Below are positions 33,282 through 42,117 of a stretch of DNA of 64,000 bases, in pieces (position 1 is the first letter of the stretch; each line of letters starts with the position of its first letter). The notes beneath the pieces are model-generated. The model was not told the origin of the DNA, searched no databases, and saw only the letters and a program-made list of their open reading frames with translations. Source of the DNA: Amycolatopsis sp. MtRt-6 (lineage in GTDB: Bacteria > Actinomycetota > Actinomycetes > Mycobacteriales > Pseudonocardiaceae); the NCBI RefSeq assembly GCF_017308975.1, contig NZ_JADWPD010000021.1:124001-188000 (forward strand). Reading direction: 5' to 3'. The translations under genes were made by a program, and so were the position numbers.

Positions 33282-33923
33282 ATGGCCAAGCTGGTGGTTT
33301 TCGGGGCGACGGGGTACGCCGGTGGCAAGATCGGCGCCGAGGCGCTGCGGCGCGGGCACGAGGTCGTCGGCGTCGCGCGCAACGCGGGTTCGGTCCCCGA
33401 AGGCGTCGAGGCACGGCAGGGCTCGCTGCACGACGAGGAGCTCGTGGCGCAGGTCGCGAAGGACGCGGACGTCTTCGTGGTGGCCACCCCGGCCCGCGAG
33501 ATCGAGGGCAGGAAGCTGATCGACGCGGTGCCGGCCCTGGCCCGCATCGCCGCCGGGAACGGCGTCCGCCTGTCGTTCGTCGGCGGCGCGGCCAGCCTGC
33601 ACGTGGCCGAGGGCGGCCCGCGGCTGTTCGACACCCCGGAGTTCCCGGCCGAGTACAAGGAGGAGGCCGGCAACCACGCGGAGGTACTGGGCCTGCTGCG
33701 CGAGCAGGACGAGAGCCTCGACTGGTTCTACGTCAGCCCGGCCGCGGAGTTCGGCGCGTGGGTCCCGGGCGAGCGCACGGGCGAGTTCCGCCTCGGCGGC
33801 GACGTGCTGGTGACCGACGAGAACGGCCGGTCGTTCATCGGCGGCGACGACTTCGCGATCGCCTACGTCGACGAGATCGAGCAGGCGAAGCACCGCCGCG
33901 CCCGCTTCACCGTCGCTTACTGA
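33282..33923 (+). CDS. NAD(P)H-binding oxidoreductase (atypical SDR)
   Basis: This 213-residue protein has an N-terminal Rossmann motif FGATGYAGGKIG and the layout of NAD(P)-binding atypical SDR proteins related to NmrA and flavin reductases. The classical YxxxK catalytic pair is not evident, as in that group. GGGAGAAGAAG precedes the ATG. The role may be quinone or flavin reduction or redox sensing. It ends before a long palindromic terminator. Confidence 0.82.
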   Translation: MAKLVVFGATGYAGGKIGAEALRRGHEVVGVARNAGSVPEGVEARQGSLHDEELVAQVAKDADVFVVATPAREIEGRKLIDAVPALARIAAGNGVRLSFVGGAASLHVAEGGPRLFDTPEFPAEYKEEAGNHAEVLGLLREQDESLDWFYVSPAAEFGAWVPGERTGEFRLGGDVLVTDENGRSFIGGDDFAIAYVDEIEQAKHRRARFTVAY

Positions 33924-33925
33924 GC

Positions 33926-33969
33926 CCCTAGGGGTAACTGCCTCATCGATGAGGCAGTTACCCCTAGGG
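33926..33969. terminator. 44-bp perfect palindrome between convergent genes
   Basis: Two 22-bp arms meet with no spacer (centre CATC|GATG; ends CCCTAGGGG and CCCCTAGGG). It lies 2 bp after one stop codon and 54 bp from the prs stop. A second, smaller palindrome GTCGGCGAGCCGAC (33969-33982) follows. It is most likely a bidirectional terminator. Its perfection and AT content unlike its surroundings are notable. Confidence 0.8.
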
Positions 33970-34023
33970 TCGGCGAGCCGACTTTCCGGGCGACTGCCGG
34001 GAGCGGGCTTTCCGCGGGAAACC

Positions 34024-35004
34024 TCAGGCGTTGCCGTCGAAGAGGGACGTGACCGAGCCGTCCTCGAAGACCTGCTGGATGGCTTCCGCCAGCATCGGCG
34101 CGATCGACAGCACCGTCAGACCCGGGAAGCGCTTCTCCTCCGGGATCGGCAGCGAGTTCGTCACGATGACCTCGCGGGCCTTGCACGACGACAGCCGCTG
34201 GGTCGCCGGGTCGGACAGGATGCCGTGGGTCGTCGCGATGACGACGTCCGCCGCGCCCTCTTCGATCAGGGCCTCGGTGGCCTTCACGATCGTGCCGCCG
34301 GTGTCGATCATGTCGTCGATCAGGACGCAGAGCTTGCCCTCGACCTTGCCGACCACCCGGTTGGCCACCGCCTGGTTGGGCTTGTCCGGGTCGCGCGTCT
34401 TGTGGATGAACGCGATCGGGCGGTCACCCAGCTGGGCCGCCCACTTCTCGGCCAGCCGCACCCGGCCCGAGTCCGGGGAGACGACCGTGATGTCCGCGTT
34501 GCCGTAGGTCGCCTTGATGTGGTCGGCCAGCACCGTCTGGGCCATCAGGTGGTCGACCGGGCCGTCGAAGAAGCCCTGGATCTGCGCGGTGTGCAGGTCG
34601 ACCGTCATGATCCGGTCGGCGCCCGCGGTCTTGAACAGGTCCGCGATCAGCCGCGCCGAGATCGGCTCGCGGCCCTTGTGCTTCTTGTCCTGGCGCGCGT
34701 ACGGGTAGAACGGCATCACGACCGTGATCCGCTTCGCGCTCGCCCGCTTGAGCGCGTCCACCATGATCAGCTGCTCCATCACGAACTCGTTGATGGGCGT
34801 GGTGTGCGCCTGGATGACGAAGGCGTCGGTGCCGCGGACGGACTCCTCGAACCGGACGAACAGCTCGCCGTTGGCGAACGTGTGCGCCGTCTGCGGGGTG
34901 ATCTTCACGCCGAGGTGGAGAGCGACCTCTTCGGCGAGCTCCTTGTGTGCGCGCCCGGAGAAGAGCATGAGGTTCTTCTTCGGTGTGCCCTGCTTCTGGC
35001 TCAT
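34024..35004 (-). CDS. prs: Ribose-phosphate pyrophosphokinase
   Basis: Prs makes PRPP from ribose 5-phosphate and ATP for nucleotide, His and Trp synthesis, and in actinomycetes for decaprenyl-phosphoryl arabinose. The 326-residue protein shows the ATP-side FANGELFVRFEESVRG, the flexible loop KHKGREPIS, and the PRPP loop DDMIDTGGTI. Length is normal. Its ATG overlaps the glmU stop by 4 bp, the same coupling as Rv1018c-Rv1017c. Confidence 0.97.
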   Translation of the reverse strand: MSQKQGTPKKNLMLFSGRAHKELAEEVALHLGVKITPQTAHTFANGELFVRFEESVRGTDAFVIQAHTTPINEFVMEQLIMVDALKRASAKRITVVMPFYPYARQDKKHKGREPISARLIADLFKTAGADRIMTVDLHTAQIQGFFDGPVDHLMAQTVLADHIKATYGNADITVVSPDSGRVRLAEKWAAQLGDRPIAFIHKTRDPDKPNQAVANRVVGKVEGKLCVLIDDMIDTGGTIVKATEALIEEGAADVVIATTHGILSDPATQRLSSCKAREVIVTNSLPIPEEKRFPGLTVLSIAPMLAEAIQQVFEDGSVTSLFDGNA

Positions 35005-36473
35005 GCTCGCGACTCCCCGTCGGTTCCTGCTGCTGAATCGGCGTCGAGGGCGGCCTGGGCCGCCTCCGCCGCGGGCGTACCCGGCCGGCGCCGGATCGCC
35101 CAGCCTTCGATGTTGCGCTGCGGCGGCGCCGACACCGCGAGTGTGCCTGGCGGGACATCTTCGCGGATCACGGCACCCGCACCACTGTAAGCGCCATCAC
35201 CGATGTGCACCGGGGCGACGAAGGTGTTGTCCGCGCCCAACCGGACATACGACCCGATAACGGTCCGGTGCTTGTTCACGCCGTCGTAGTTCACGAAGAC
35301 GCTGGAGCAGCCGATGTTGCTGTGCTCACCGATCGTGGCGTCACCCACGTAGGTCAGGTGGGGCACCTTGGTGCCGGCGCCGATTTCGGCGGCCTTCGTC
35401 TCGACGAACGCGCCCAGCTTCGCCTTGACGCCCAGCTTCGTGCCCGGCCGCAGGTAGGTGAACGGGCCGACGTTGACGCCGTCGCCGAGCTCCGAGTCCG
35501 AGCCGTGCACCCGGACCACGCTCGCGCCGGCGCCGATCGTCACGTCGGTCAGCGTGCTGTCCGGCCCGACCGTGCTGCCTTCGCCGACCGACGTCGTGCC
35601 CTTGAGCTGGACACCGGGCTCGATGACGACGTCACGGGAGAGGGTGACGCCGGCGTCGATCCAGGTCGACGCCGGGTCGGTGATCGTGACGCCTTCGCGC
35701 TGCCAGCGCCGCACGATCCGGCGGTTGAGCTCGGCGCCGAGCGCCGACAGCTGCACGCGGTCGTTGACGCCCTCGGTCAGCCACGGGTCGTCGACGATCA
35801 GCGCGCCGACGTGCAGGCCGTCGCCGTTCGCGATGCCGAGCACGTCGGTGAGGTACAGCTCGCCCTGGGCGTTGTCGGTCGAGAGGCGCGAGAGGCCGTC
35901 GCGCAGCACCGCCGCGTCGAAGGCGTACACACCCGAGTTGATCTCGGTGATCTCCGCCTGCTCCGGGGTGGCGTCCTTGTGCTCGACGATCCCGGTGACC
36001 TTGCCCGCGCTGTCGCGCACGATCCGGCCGTAGCCCGTCGGGTCGGCGACCACCGAGGTGAGCACGGTGACGGCGTTCTTGGCCTCGGTGTGCTCGTCGA
36101 GCAGCGCGCCCAGGGTCGCGGTGTCGAGCAGCGGGACGTCGCCGTAGCTGACCAGCACGGTCCCGGTGAGGTCGGCGGGCAGCGTCGCGAGCGCGCAGGA
36201 CACGGCGTGGCCGGTGCCCTTCTGCTGGTCCTGCACCGCGGTGCCGACACTGCGGCCGAGGGCTTCCCCGACCGCGTTCAGGTGGGCGCCGACCGCTTCG
36301 CGGCCGTGCCCGACGACCACCACGAGGTGTTCGGGGTTCAGGCCGGCGGCGGCCCGGACGGCGTGCTCGACCAGGGGCCGCCCGGCGATCGGGTGCAGCA
36401 CCTTGGGCGTCGAGGAACGCATGCGGGTGCCTTCACCCGCGGCCAGGATCAACGTGCTCAGCGGGCCGGTCAA
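35001..36473 (-). CDS. glmU: GlcNAc-1-P acetyl/uridylyltransferase
   Basis: This bifunctional enzyme makes UDP-GlcNAc for peptidoglycan. Of 490 residues, the N-terminal pyrophosphorylase has LAAGEGTRMRSSTPKVLH, and the C-terminal part is a left-handed beta helix of hexapeptide repeats with the acetyltransferase site (RPGTKLGVKAKLGAFVETK). I prefer the TTG at 36473 because GGGAG lies five bases upstream. The TTG four codons earlier has no such site. Coupled to prs. Confidence 0.95.
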   Translation of the reverse strand: MTGPLSTLILAAGEGTRMRSSTPKVLHPIAGRPLVEHAVRAAAGLNPEHLVVVVGHGREAVGAHLNAVGEALGRSVGTAVQDQQKGTGHAVSCALATLPADLTGTVLVSYGDVPLLDTATLGALLDEHTEAKNAVTVLTSVVADPTGYGRIVRDSAGKVTGIVEHKDATPEQAEITEINSGVYAFDAAVLRDGLSRLSTDNAQGELYLTDVLGIANGDGLHVGALIVDDPWLTEGVNDRVQLSALGAELNRRIVRRWQREGVTITDPASTWIDAGVTLSRDVVIEPGVQLKGTTSVGEGSTVGPDSTLTDVTIGAGASVVRVHGSDSELGDGVNVGPFTYLRPGTKLGVKAKLGAFVETKAAEIGAGTKVPHLTYVGDATIGEHSNIGCSSVFVNYDGVNKHRTVIGSYVRLGADNTFVAPVHIGDGAYSGAGAVIREDVPPGTLAVSAPPQRNIEGWAIRRRPGTPAAEAAQAALDADSAAGTDGESRA

Positions 36474-36521
36474 CGGCGCTCCCAACGGTTACCAAAAGAT
36501 GGCTTCTGTCGGGCACCGATC

Positions 36522-38246
36522 CTAACTGTGCTCTTCGGCGTCCCACGCGGGGTCGGTCGGAGGTGCCTCGCTCGCCCACGCGGCCGCCGGGTCCGCGGCC
36601 ATCGAGTTCGCCGACGCCACCTGGTTGCCGCCGCCGCGTTTTGCCTGGTACATGGCCGCGTCCGCGCGCGCCAGCACCTGCTCGCCGCGTTCCTGCGGCC
36701 GCAGCGACACGAGGCCGATCGACAGCGTCACGCCGTGCGAAAGGTGGTGCGGCAGGTTGGAGACGGACTTCACGGCGCGGCCGAGCGCCATCTTCGCCGC
36801 CGACGCCGGGGTGCCCGGCAGCAGGACGATGAACTCGTCGCCGCCGTAGCGGGCCACCAGGTCGTCGCCGCGCAAGGCGTCACGAAGCGTGCTCGCCACG
36901 ACACGCAGGACGTTGTCGCCTTCGGCGTGGGACTGCTTGTCGTTGACGCCCTTGAAGCCGTCGAGGTCGACCAGGGCGACCGCCAGCGGTTGCGCGTCGG
37001 CCGACGACGCCAGCTGACGCAGCTTCTCGTCCAGCGCGCGCCGGTTGGGCAGGCCGGTGAGCGGGTCCTGCAGGGCCTGCTGGGTGATCGCGCCGTGCTC
37101 GGCCGACAGCCGTTCGTGCTCGCGGCGGGCGTTCAGCGTGGCGATCTGCGACTCGCGCAGGCTCCACATCTCCGACTCCAGGCGCCGCGCGTAGTCGATC
37201 AGCGACTCGCTGGCGCCGGAGGCGTAGTCCGGGCTCGTGTCGAGCCGGGCCAGCTCGCGCGCGATGTTCAGGCGCATCGACGGCTGCGAGGTGTCGTCCG
37301 AGATGGACTGGCGGGTCTCGCGCAGGATCGTGAGGGCCTCGTCGCGGCGGCCCTCCTTGTCGAGGCAGCGCGCCAGCGCGATCGCGACGATCTCGCGGTC
37401 GTGCCCGAACGCGCGCTCGGTGTAGAGGTTGTGCAGCCGCTCGATGTGCTCGGCGCCCGGCTGGTTCAGCGCCGGCGCCGCGGCCAGCACGCCGACCTGG
37501 TCGATCGCCTTGACGTCCGCCTTGCGCGGGAACAGCGACTCGGCGAACGGGCCCTCGGCGGCCGCGCCCATCGAGGCCGCGGTGCGGAACTTCTCGGCGC
37601 TCTCGTCGTACTCGTCGATGCGCTCCAGCCGCAGGCCCCAGCCGAGCAGCATCTTGATGCGGTTGATCAGCTGCAGGGCGATGTCGTGCGGGCTCGCGCT
37701 CTCGCGGATCGCCGCGGCGGCCCGGCCGATCACCTCCTCGGCCGCTTCGTAGACGCCGAGCTGGTTGAGCACCAGCCAGCAGTCGATCAGCGTCGAGGAC
37801 AGCAGCCGGTTCCAGTTGCGCAGCCCGACCTGCCGGTCCGGGATGGTGGAGTCGTCCAGGATGGCCAGCGCCCTGGCGATCTCGGTGAGCGCGGCGTCCT
37901 CCTGCGCGGCGATCACGAGCCGGCGCCCGCGCAGCGCGTGCGCGTCGGCCCGCAGCAGGGCGATGCCGTGGCGCCGGGTGTGCGCGAGCATCTCGTCGAG
38001 GCGGGGTTCGGCCTCCGCGGCCAGGCCCTTCGTGGCCAGCCGGGCGAGGGCGGACGAGCGCAGCAGCTGGGCCACCAGCAGGGGCTCGCCGCGCCGCTGG
38101 GTCTCGTCGAGCAGCTCGTCGAGCATCGCGACGATCTCGAGCTGCTGGGTGTACTCGTGCCGCTGGACGGCGGCGTTCAGCTCCCGCGCGCGCCCGACGA
38201 TCCAGGCGTCGGACATCTCGGCCAGCGCGGGCCGCCTGGCCGTCAC
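36522..38246 (-). CDS. Diguanylate cyclase with TPR-like sensor region
   Basis: This protein of about 574 residues has an all-helical N-terminal region (about 20-390) with TPR-like repeats, a short coiled coil, then a C-terminal GGDEF domain. The active-site loop is an exact GGDEF near residue 465, and an RGDD I-site stands five residues before it, so it should make c-di-GMP with product inhibition. No membrane segment is seen. The open frame continues upstream through the tRNA-Gln gene. I took the GTG at 38246, with GAGG upstream; the ATG at 38216 is another choice. Confidence 0.85.
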   Translation of the reverse strand: MTARRPALAEMSDAWIVGRARELNAAVQRHEYTQQLEIVAMLDELLDETQRRGEPLLVAQLLRSSALARLATKGLAAEAEPRLDEMLAHTRRHGIALLRADAHALRGRRLVIAAQEDAALTEIARALAILDDSTIPDRQVGLRNWNRLLSSTLIDCWLVLNQLGVYEAAEEVIGRAAAAIRESASPHDIALQLINRIKMLLGWGLRLERIDEYDESAEKFRTAASMGAAAEGPFAESLFPRKADVKAIDQVGVLAAAPALNQPGAEHIERLHNLYTERAFGHDREIVAIALARCLDKEGRRDEALTILRETRQSISDDTSQPSMRLNIARELARLDTSPDYASGASESLIDYARRLESEMWSLRESQIATLNARREHERLSAEHGAITQQALQDPLTGLPNRRALDEKLRQLASSADAQPLAVALVDLDGFKGVNDKQSHAEGDNVLRVVASTLRDALRGDDLVARYGGDEFIVLLPGTPASAAKMALGRAVKSVSNLPHHLSHGVTLSIGLVSLRPQERGEQVLARADAAMYQAKRGGGNQVASANSMAADPAAAWASEAPPTDPAWDAEEHS

Positions 38247-38313
38247 CGGGTCGGTCGCCTCGTCGGTCAGCGCCAACCTCCCGGTGTCGTGGGTTTCCGG
38301 TTCCTTCTGCTGC

Positions 38314-38384
38314 TCCGCCGCCAGGATTCGAACCTGAACTGTCAGAACCAAAATCTGAAGTGCTGCCGATTACACTACGGCGGA
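38314..38384 (-). tRNA. tRNA-Gln (anticodon UUG)
   Basis: Read on the minus strand the 71-base gene folds as a cloverleaf: acceptor TCCGCCG/CGGCGGA, anticodon stem TCAGA/TCTGA with loop TTTTGGT (anticodon TTG), and T-arm loop TTCGAAT. CCA is not encoded. The anticodon reads CAA, and by wobble CAG. The gene lies just upstream of the GGDEF gene. Confidence 0.95.
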
Positions 38385-38504
38385 TCGATCCTGGTCAGGA
38401 TAGCGACGATCGGGTGTCGTCCGCGCGGGGGATGCGTTAGACGCGCCGTGGGCGGGTACGCAGGTGTGGGTTCGGGCACTCCCCAGCCGCCCGAACCTCC
38501 TGTA

Positions 38505-38517
38505 CCGTAACTTACGG
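38505..38517. promoter_or_regulatory. Palindromic operator upstream of the desaturase
   Basis: CCGTAACTTACGG is a perfect 6-bp inverted repeat around one base. A related half-site CGTAGGTTA follows at once (38521-38529). A TetR gene lies directly after the desaturase, so the palindrome is a likely operator for lipid-responsive control. Confidence 0.6.
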
Positions 38518-38577
38518 AAACGTAGGTTAGGGCGCCCTTGGTAGGAAGGCGTGCCCGTGTAGGAAGAAGTGAAGCGT

Positions 38578-39543
38578 ATGACGGCCACGCTCGACCGTTC
38601 TCAGCCCGCCGGGGAGCCTTCGGCTCCCAAGGGGCCCAAACCTGTCATCGACGGCAAGCGCGGCATCGGCGTGCAGCTGTCGGTCTACTTCGGCGTGATC
38701 GCACCGCTGGTGGCCCTGCTGGTCGCGGTGCCGTTCGCGTGGGGCTGGGGACTGAGCTGGGTCGACGTCGGCATCTTCGTGGCGTTCTACGCGATCAGCG
38801 GGCTCGGCATCACGGTTTCGTACCACCGCTACTTCACGCACGGGTCGTTCAAGGCCAAGCAGTGGCTGCGCGTCTTCATGGCCATCGCGGGCAGCATCGC
38901 CCTGCAGGGCCCGGTTATCACCTGGGTCGCCGACCACCGCCGCCACCACGCGTTCTCCGACCGCGACGGCGACCCGCACTCGCCGTGGGCGTTCGGCACC
39001 TCGCCGTGGGCCATCGCCAAGGGCTTCTGGCACGCGCACATGGGCTGGCTGTTCGAGCGCGACCAGACCAACGCCGAGCGCTTCGCGCCGGACCTGGTGA
39101 AGGACCCGGCGATCAAGAAGGTCGACGACCTGTTCTGGCTGTGGGCCCTGGTCAGCCTGACGCTGCCGGCGCTGCTGGGCGGCCTCATCTCGTGGTCGCT
39201 GTGGGGCGCGGTGACGGCGTTCTTCTGGGCCGGGCTGGTCCGCATCTGCGTGCTGCACCACGTGACCTGGTCGGTCAACTCGATCTGCCACATGATCGGC
39301 GAGCGCCCGTTCGCCGCCCGCGACAAGTCGGCGAACTTCTGGCCGCTGGCGATCTTCTCCTTCGGCGAGTCGTGGCACAACCTGCACCACGCCGACCCGA
39401 CGTCCGCGCGTCACGGCGTCAAGCGCGGCCAGATCGACATCTCCGCGCGGCTCATCTGGATCTTCGAGAAGTTCGGCTGGGTGCACGACGTCCGCTGGCC
39501 GACGCCGCAGCGCCTGGCCCGTATCGCCACCGAAAAGGGCTAG
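38578..39543 (+). CDS. Fatty acid desaturase (acyl-CoA delta-9 type)
   Basis: This 321-residue membrane di-iron enzyme introduces a double bond into acyl chains. The three His boxes are HRYFTH, HRRHH and ESWHNLHH, as in stearoyl-CoA-type desaturases such as DesA3, with four hydrophobic segments. The ATG at 38578 has AGGAAG about 11 bases upstream; a GTG at 38569 in frame is possible. It probably adjusts membrane fluidity under control of the TetR protein encoded 17 bp downstream. Confidence 0.92.
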   Translation: MTATLDRSQPAGEPSAPKGPKPVIDGKRGIGVQLSVYFGVIAPLVALLVAVPFAWGWGLSWVDVGIFVAFYAISGLGITVSYHRYFTHGSFKAKQWLRVFMAIAGSIALQGPVITWVADHRRHHAFSDRDGDPHSPWAFGTSPWAIAKGFWHAHMGWLFERDQTNAERFAPDLVKDPAIKKVDDLFWLWALVSLTLPALLGGLISWSLWGAVTAFFWAGLVRICVLHHVTWSVNSICHMIGERPFAARDKSANFWPLAIFSFGESWHNLHHADPTSARHGVKRGQIDISARLIWIFEKFGWVHDVRWPTPQRLARIATEKG

Positions 39544-39548
39544 TCAAC

Positions 39549-39554
39549 TAGGCT
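39549..39554 (+). promoter_or_regulatory. TAGGCT -10 box, leaderless TetR promoter
   Basis: TAGGCT stands six bases before the ATG at 39561, giving the regulator its own leaderless transcript besides readthrough from the desaturase gene. Confidence 0.55.
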
Positions 39555-39560
39555 GCCCCG

Positions 39561-40229
39561 ATGGCGGGGAGACGACGTTCGAAGCGGGAACAGGTCACCG
39601 GGGCGCGTCCGGCCGCCCCGGTGACTCGCGTCCGGATGACCGGGACAGAGCGGCGTCAGCAGCTGCTGAACGTGGCGCGGGCCCTGTTCGCCGAGAAGGG
39701 CTTCGACGGCACCTCGATCGAGGAGATCGCCCACCGCGCCAACGTCTCGAAACCCGTGGTCTACGAGCACTTCGGCGGCAAAGAAGGCATTTACGCGGTG
39801 GTCGTCGACCGGGAGACGCAGCTGCTGCTCGACCGGATGGTCTCGACCCTCCACGGCGGTCACCCGCGGGCGATGCTGGAGCAGGCGGCGACGGCGTTGC
39901 TGTCGTACGTCGAGGATTCCCACGACGGCTTCCGCATCCTGGTCCGCGACTCCCCGGTGGCGAGCTCCACGGGGACGTTCTCCACGGTCCTGAACGACAT
40001 CGCGAGCCAGGTCGAGCACATCCTCGCCCAGCAATTCGCGGCCCGCGGCTACGACGAGAAGCTGGCCGCGCTGTACGCGCAGGCCCTGGTGGGCATGGTG
40101 GCGCTGACCGGCCAGTGGTGGCTGGACGCGCGCAAACCCAAGCGCGACGAGGTGGCGGCGCACCTGGTCAACCTGGCCTGGAACGGGTTGTCGCACCTGG
40201 AGCACAAGCCGAAGCTCCGGCTGGGCTAA
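39561..40229 (+). CDS. TetR/AcrR-family regulator (Rv1019-like position)
   Basis: This 222-residue regulator has a basic N-terminal tail and then a clear TetR helix-turn-helix (IEEIAHRANVSKPVVYEHFG). Its position between glmU and mfd matches Rv1019 of M. tuberculosis, though other genes are inserted here. The adjacent desaturase and its palindromic operator make fatty acid-responsive control likely. The ligand is unknown. Confidence 0.88.
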   Translation: MAGRRRSKREQVTGARPAAPVTRVRMTGTERRQQLLNVARALFAEKGFDGTSIEEIAHRANVSKPVVYEHFGGKEGIYAVVVDRETQLLLDRMVSTLHGGHPRAMLEQAATALLSYVEDSHDGFRILVRDSPVASSTGTFSTVLNDIASQVEHILAQQFAARGYDEKLAALYAQALVGMVALTGQWWLDARKPKRDEVAAHLVNLAWNGLSHLEHKPKLRLG

Positions 40230-40261
40230 AACGGCTCGACAGCTCCGGCACAGTGGTGGGT

Positions 40262-41158
40262 ATGGCCGATTTTTCGACCTTGCGGCTCATGCAGGGCCTG
40301 GCGCAGCGGATCACCGCCACCCACCCGGAGCTGGTCAACAGCGACGCGTCGTTCGGCGAGCTGGCCTGGAACTGGGGCCGGACCCGCGGCGAGGGCGAGA
40401 GCCGGCTCTGGTTCGCGGACGGCGAGCTCGTCGCGTGGGGCCGCGCCGAGCTGCCGCGCCGCGTCCGGCGCAACGACGGTTCGGTCAAGGACATCACCGG
40501 CGCGTACCTGGCGTACCAGGTGGATCCCGGGCACGCGGAGCTGGTCGACGAGGTGATCGGCTGGTTCGAGGCCACGGCTCCCGGCGTTTCCCGCACGGTG
40601 CTCCCGGCGGCGGCCGACTCGTTCGGGTTGCAGCGCTGGGCGGCGCACGGCTACGAACCCGACGCGCCCGACGCGTGGTCACAGCTCAACGAGCGCGACC
40701 TCACCGACGTGGCGGAGCCGTCGCTCCCGGCCGGGTTCTCCTTCCGCACGGCGGCGGAGGTCCCGGCGGAAGCCGTGGTCCAGGCGCACGTGGACGCGTG
40801 GGCCCCGACGTCGTACACGGCCTCGTCGTACGACGGTGTCCGCCGGGCGCCGGGTTATCGCGCCGATCTGCACGTCCTGGTCGAGGCCCCGGACGGAACG
40901 ATGGCGTGCTCGGCGATCATGTGGCTCGACGAGGTGAACGAGACGGTCGAGTTCGAGCCGGTCGGCACCCACCTCGGCTACCGGCGCCAGGGGCTGGCCC
41001 AGGCGATGTTGCGGCACGGGATGCGCCTGGCCGCGGCGGCGGGCGCCCGGCACGCGACGGTCGCGTGCATGGGGGTGCCGGAAGCCGCGCGGGAGCTGTA
41101 CTACAGCGTGGGGTTCCGCGCCTTTTCGCGGGACGCGCCGCTCATCAAGCGCGCGTGA
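40262..41158 (+). CDS. GNAT-family N-acetyltransferase
   Basis: This 298-residue protein is a GNAT acyltransferase, probably with two GNAT-like halves. The acetyl-CoA binding motif is in the C-terminal half (GYRRQGLAQAML), followed by the usual C-terminal YYSVGFRAF. The substrate is unknown. It follows the TetR gene on the same strand after 32 bp. No clear ribosome-binding site precedes the ATG at 40262. Confidence 0.85.
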   Translation: MADFSTLRLMQGLAQRITATHPELVNSDASFGELAWNWGRTRGEGESRLWFADGELVAWGRAELPRRVRRNDGSVKDITGAYLAYQVDPGHAELVDEVIGWFEATAPGVSRTVLPAAADSFGLQRWAAHGYEPDAPDAWSQLNERDLTDVAEPSLPAGFSFRTAAEVPAEAVVQAHVDAWAPTSYTASSYDGVRRAPGYRADLHVLVEAPDGTMACSAIMWLDEVNETVEFEPVGTHLGYRRQGLAQAMLRHGMRLAAAAGARHATVACMGVPEAARELYYSVGFRAFSRDAPLIKRA

Positions 41159-41194
41159 TCGGGCGGCCGCTCGGCGATCAGCCCGCCCCGGTCG

Positions 41195-41587
41195 TCACCG
41201 CAGCTGTCCGGCCTCGTGCAGGTGGTCGAAGATCTGCTGGGCCACCAGGGAAACCCGCGGCCGGTCCGCGTAGGCGAGCCAGGCGATCTCCTCGATCTCC
41301 GCGCAGGCCCGCGGTGTCCCCCGCTATTCCGCCGAGTAGGCCGTCGTGTGGACGATCGTGCCCTCGGGGTGGCCGTGGGCCTGGCCTTCGAACGTGCCCG
41401 CCGGGGTGATCGACGCGGGGTCGATCTCCACGCCGAGTTCCTCGCGGATCTCCCGGACCAGCGTTTCGGCGTCGCTCTCGCCGGGCTCGCGTTTGCCGCC
41501 GGGGAGGTAAAACTTGTCCTTGCCGCGCGAACGGGCCGCCAGGACGCGGCCGTCCGTCAGGTGGATCCAGGCGATCTTGTCGATCAC
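41195..41587 (-). pseudogene. NUDIX hydrolase interrupted by an in-frame TAG
   Basis: The first 87 codons give a NUDIX hydrolase with an intact NUDIX box (GGKREPGESDAETLVREIREELG). A TAG at 41324-41326 stops it. Without any frame change the same frame goes on for 42 more codons that look like a normal NUDIX C terminus (IEEIAWLAYADRPRVSL...) to a TGA at 41195. Full length would be about 130 residues, normal for the family. So this is a single-base nonsense change, a sequencing error, or a readthrough product. The start overlaps the isochorismatase-like stop by 4 bp. Confidence 0.85.
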
Positions 41588-42087
41588 GCCAGCGCCGCCA
41601 GTGCCTCTTCGGTCGTCAGGACCGTGCCCAGCCGCGGGAAGATCTTCGTGATGGCGTTTTCGTGCGAGATGTCGGAAAGCGCTGTCATCGCGTCCGACAC
41701 CGCGACCGTGTCGTAGCCGTGGTCCGAGGCCGCGCGCAGGGTCGACTCGACGCCGAACTCCGTCGCGATGCCGCCGAAGACGACCGTGCGGACGCCCGCG
41801 CCGCGCAGGTACTCGTCGAGGTCCGTGCCGGCGAACCCGCCGATCGTGTACTTCGTGACGATCTTGTCGTCGCCGGCGTCGAAGACCAGCTCGCTGCCGG
41901 GCGGGTTGTCCGGGCGCGACACCTTGACGATCACCACCGGCGCACCGGCTTTCCGGAACGCCTCCCGCAGCCGCAACGCGTTGGCGACGACTTCTTCGCC
42001 GCTGTATGGCGTGGTGGGTAACACAACGATGCGCTCCTGCAGGTCAACCAGCACGAGCACGGAGGTGGCCGGATCGATCTCGCTCAT
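41584..42087 (-). CDS. Isochorismatase-family hydrolase without catalytic Cys
   Basis: This 167-residue protein has the isochorismatase-like fold with Asp15 (LVDLQ) and a Lys near residue 79 (VTKYTIGGF). The usual nucleophile Cys is Gly112 (ATEFGVEST). Members without the Cys exist (EntB/PhzD-type isochorismatases and an actinobacterial group with an FGVEST motif), so it may hydrolyse a vinyl ether or have another role, but not the amidase/nicotinamidase reaction. It is coupled to the NUDIX gene, which it precedes. Confidence 0.8.
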   Translation of the reverse strand: MSEIDPATSVLVLVDLQERIVVLPTTPYSGEEVVANALRLREAFRKAGAPVVIVKVSRPDNPPGSELVFDAGDDKIVTKYTIGGFAGTDLDEYLRGAGVRTVVFGGIATEFGVESTLRAASDHGYDTVAVSDAMTALSDISHENAITKIFPRLGTVLTTEEALAALA

Positions 42088-42117
42088 GCCCCGATCCTAG
42101 GCACTAGGGTCGGTTTC

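Noticed and set aside
32078..33931. 617-codon plus-strand frame spanning the lipoprotein and the NAD(P)-binding gene
   Set aside because: It runs out of frame through two genes with good signals and consists of Arg/Gly/Ala-rich sequence.
38247..38351. Longer N terminus for the GGDEF protein, starting at 38351
   Set aside because: It would read through most of the tRNA-Gln gene. The GTG at 38246 or ATG at 38216 avoids this.
35205..38510. Very long open frame (over 1100 codons) on the plus strand across glmU and the GGDEF gene
   Set aside because: It is antisense to two clear genes and the tRNA. GC-rich third positions leave such frames open, and the translation is a low-complexity Arg/Val/Asp mix.
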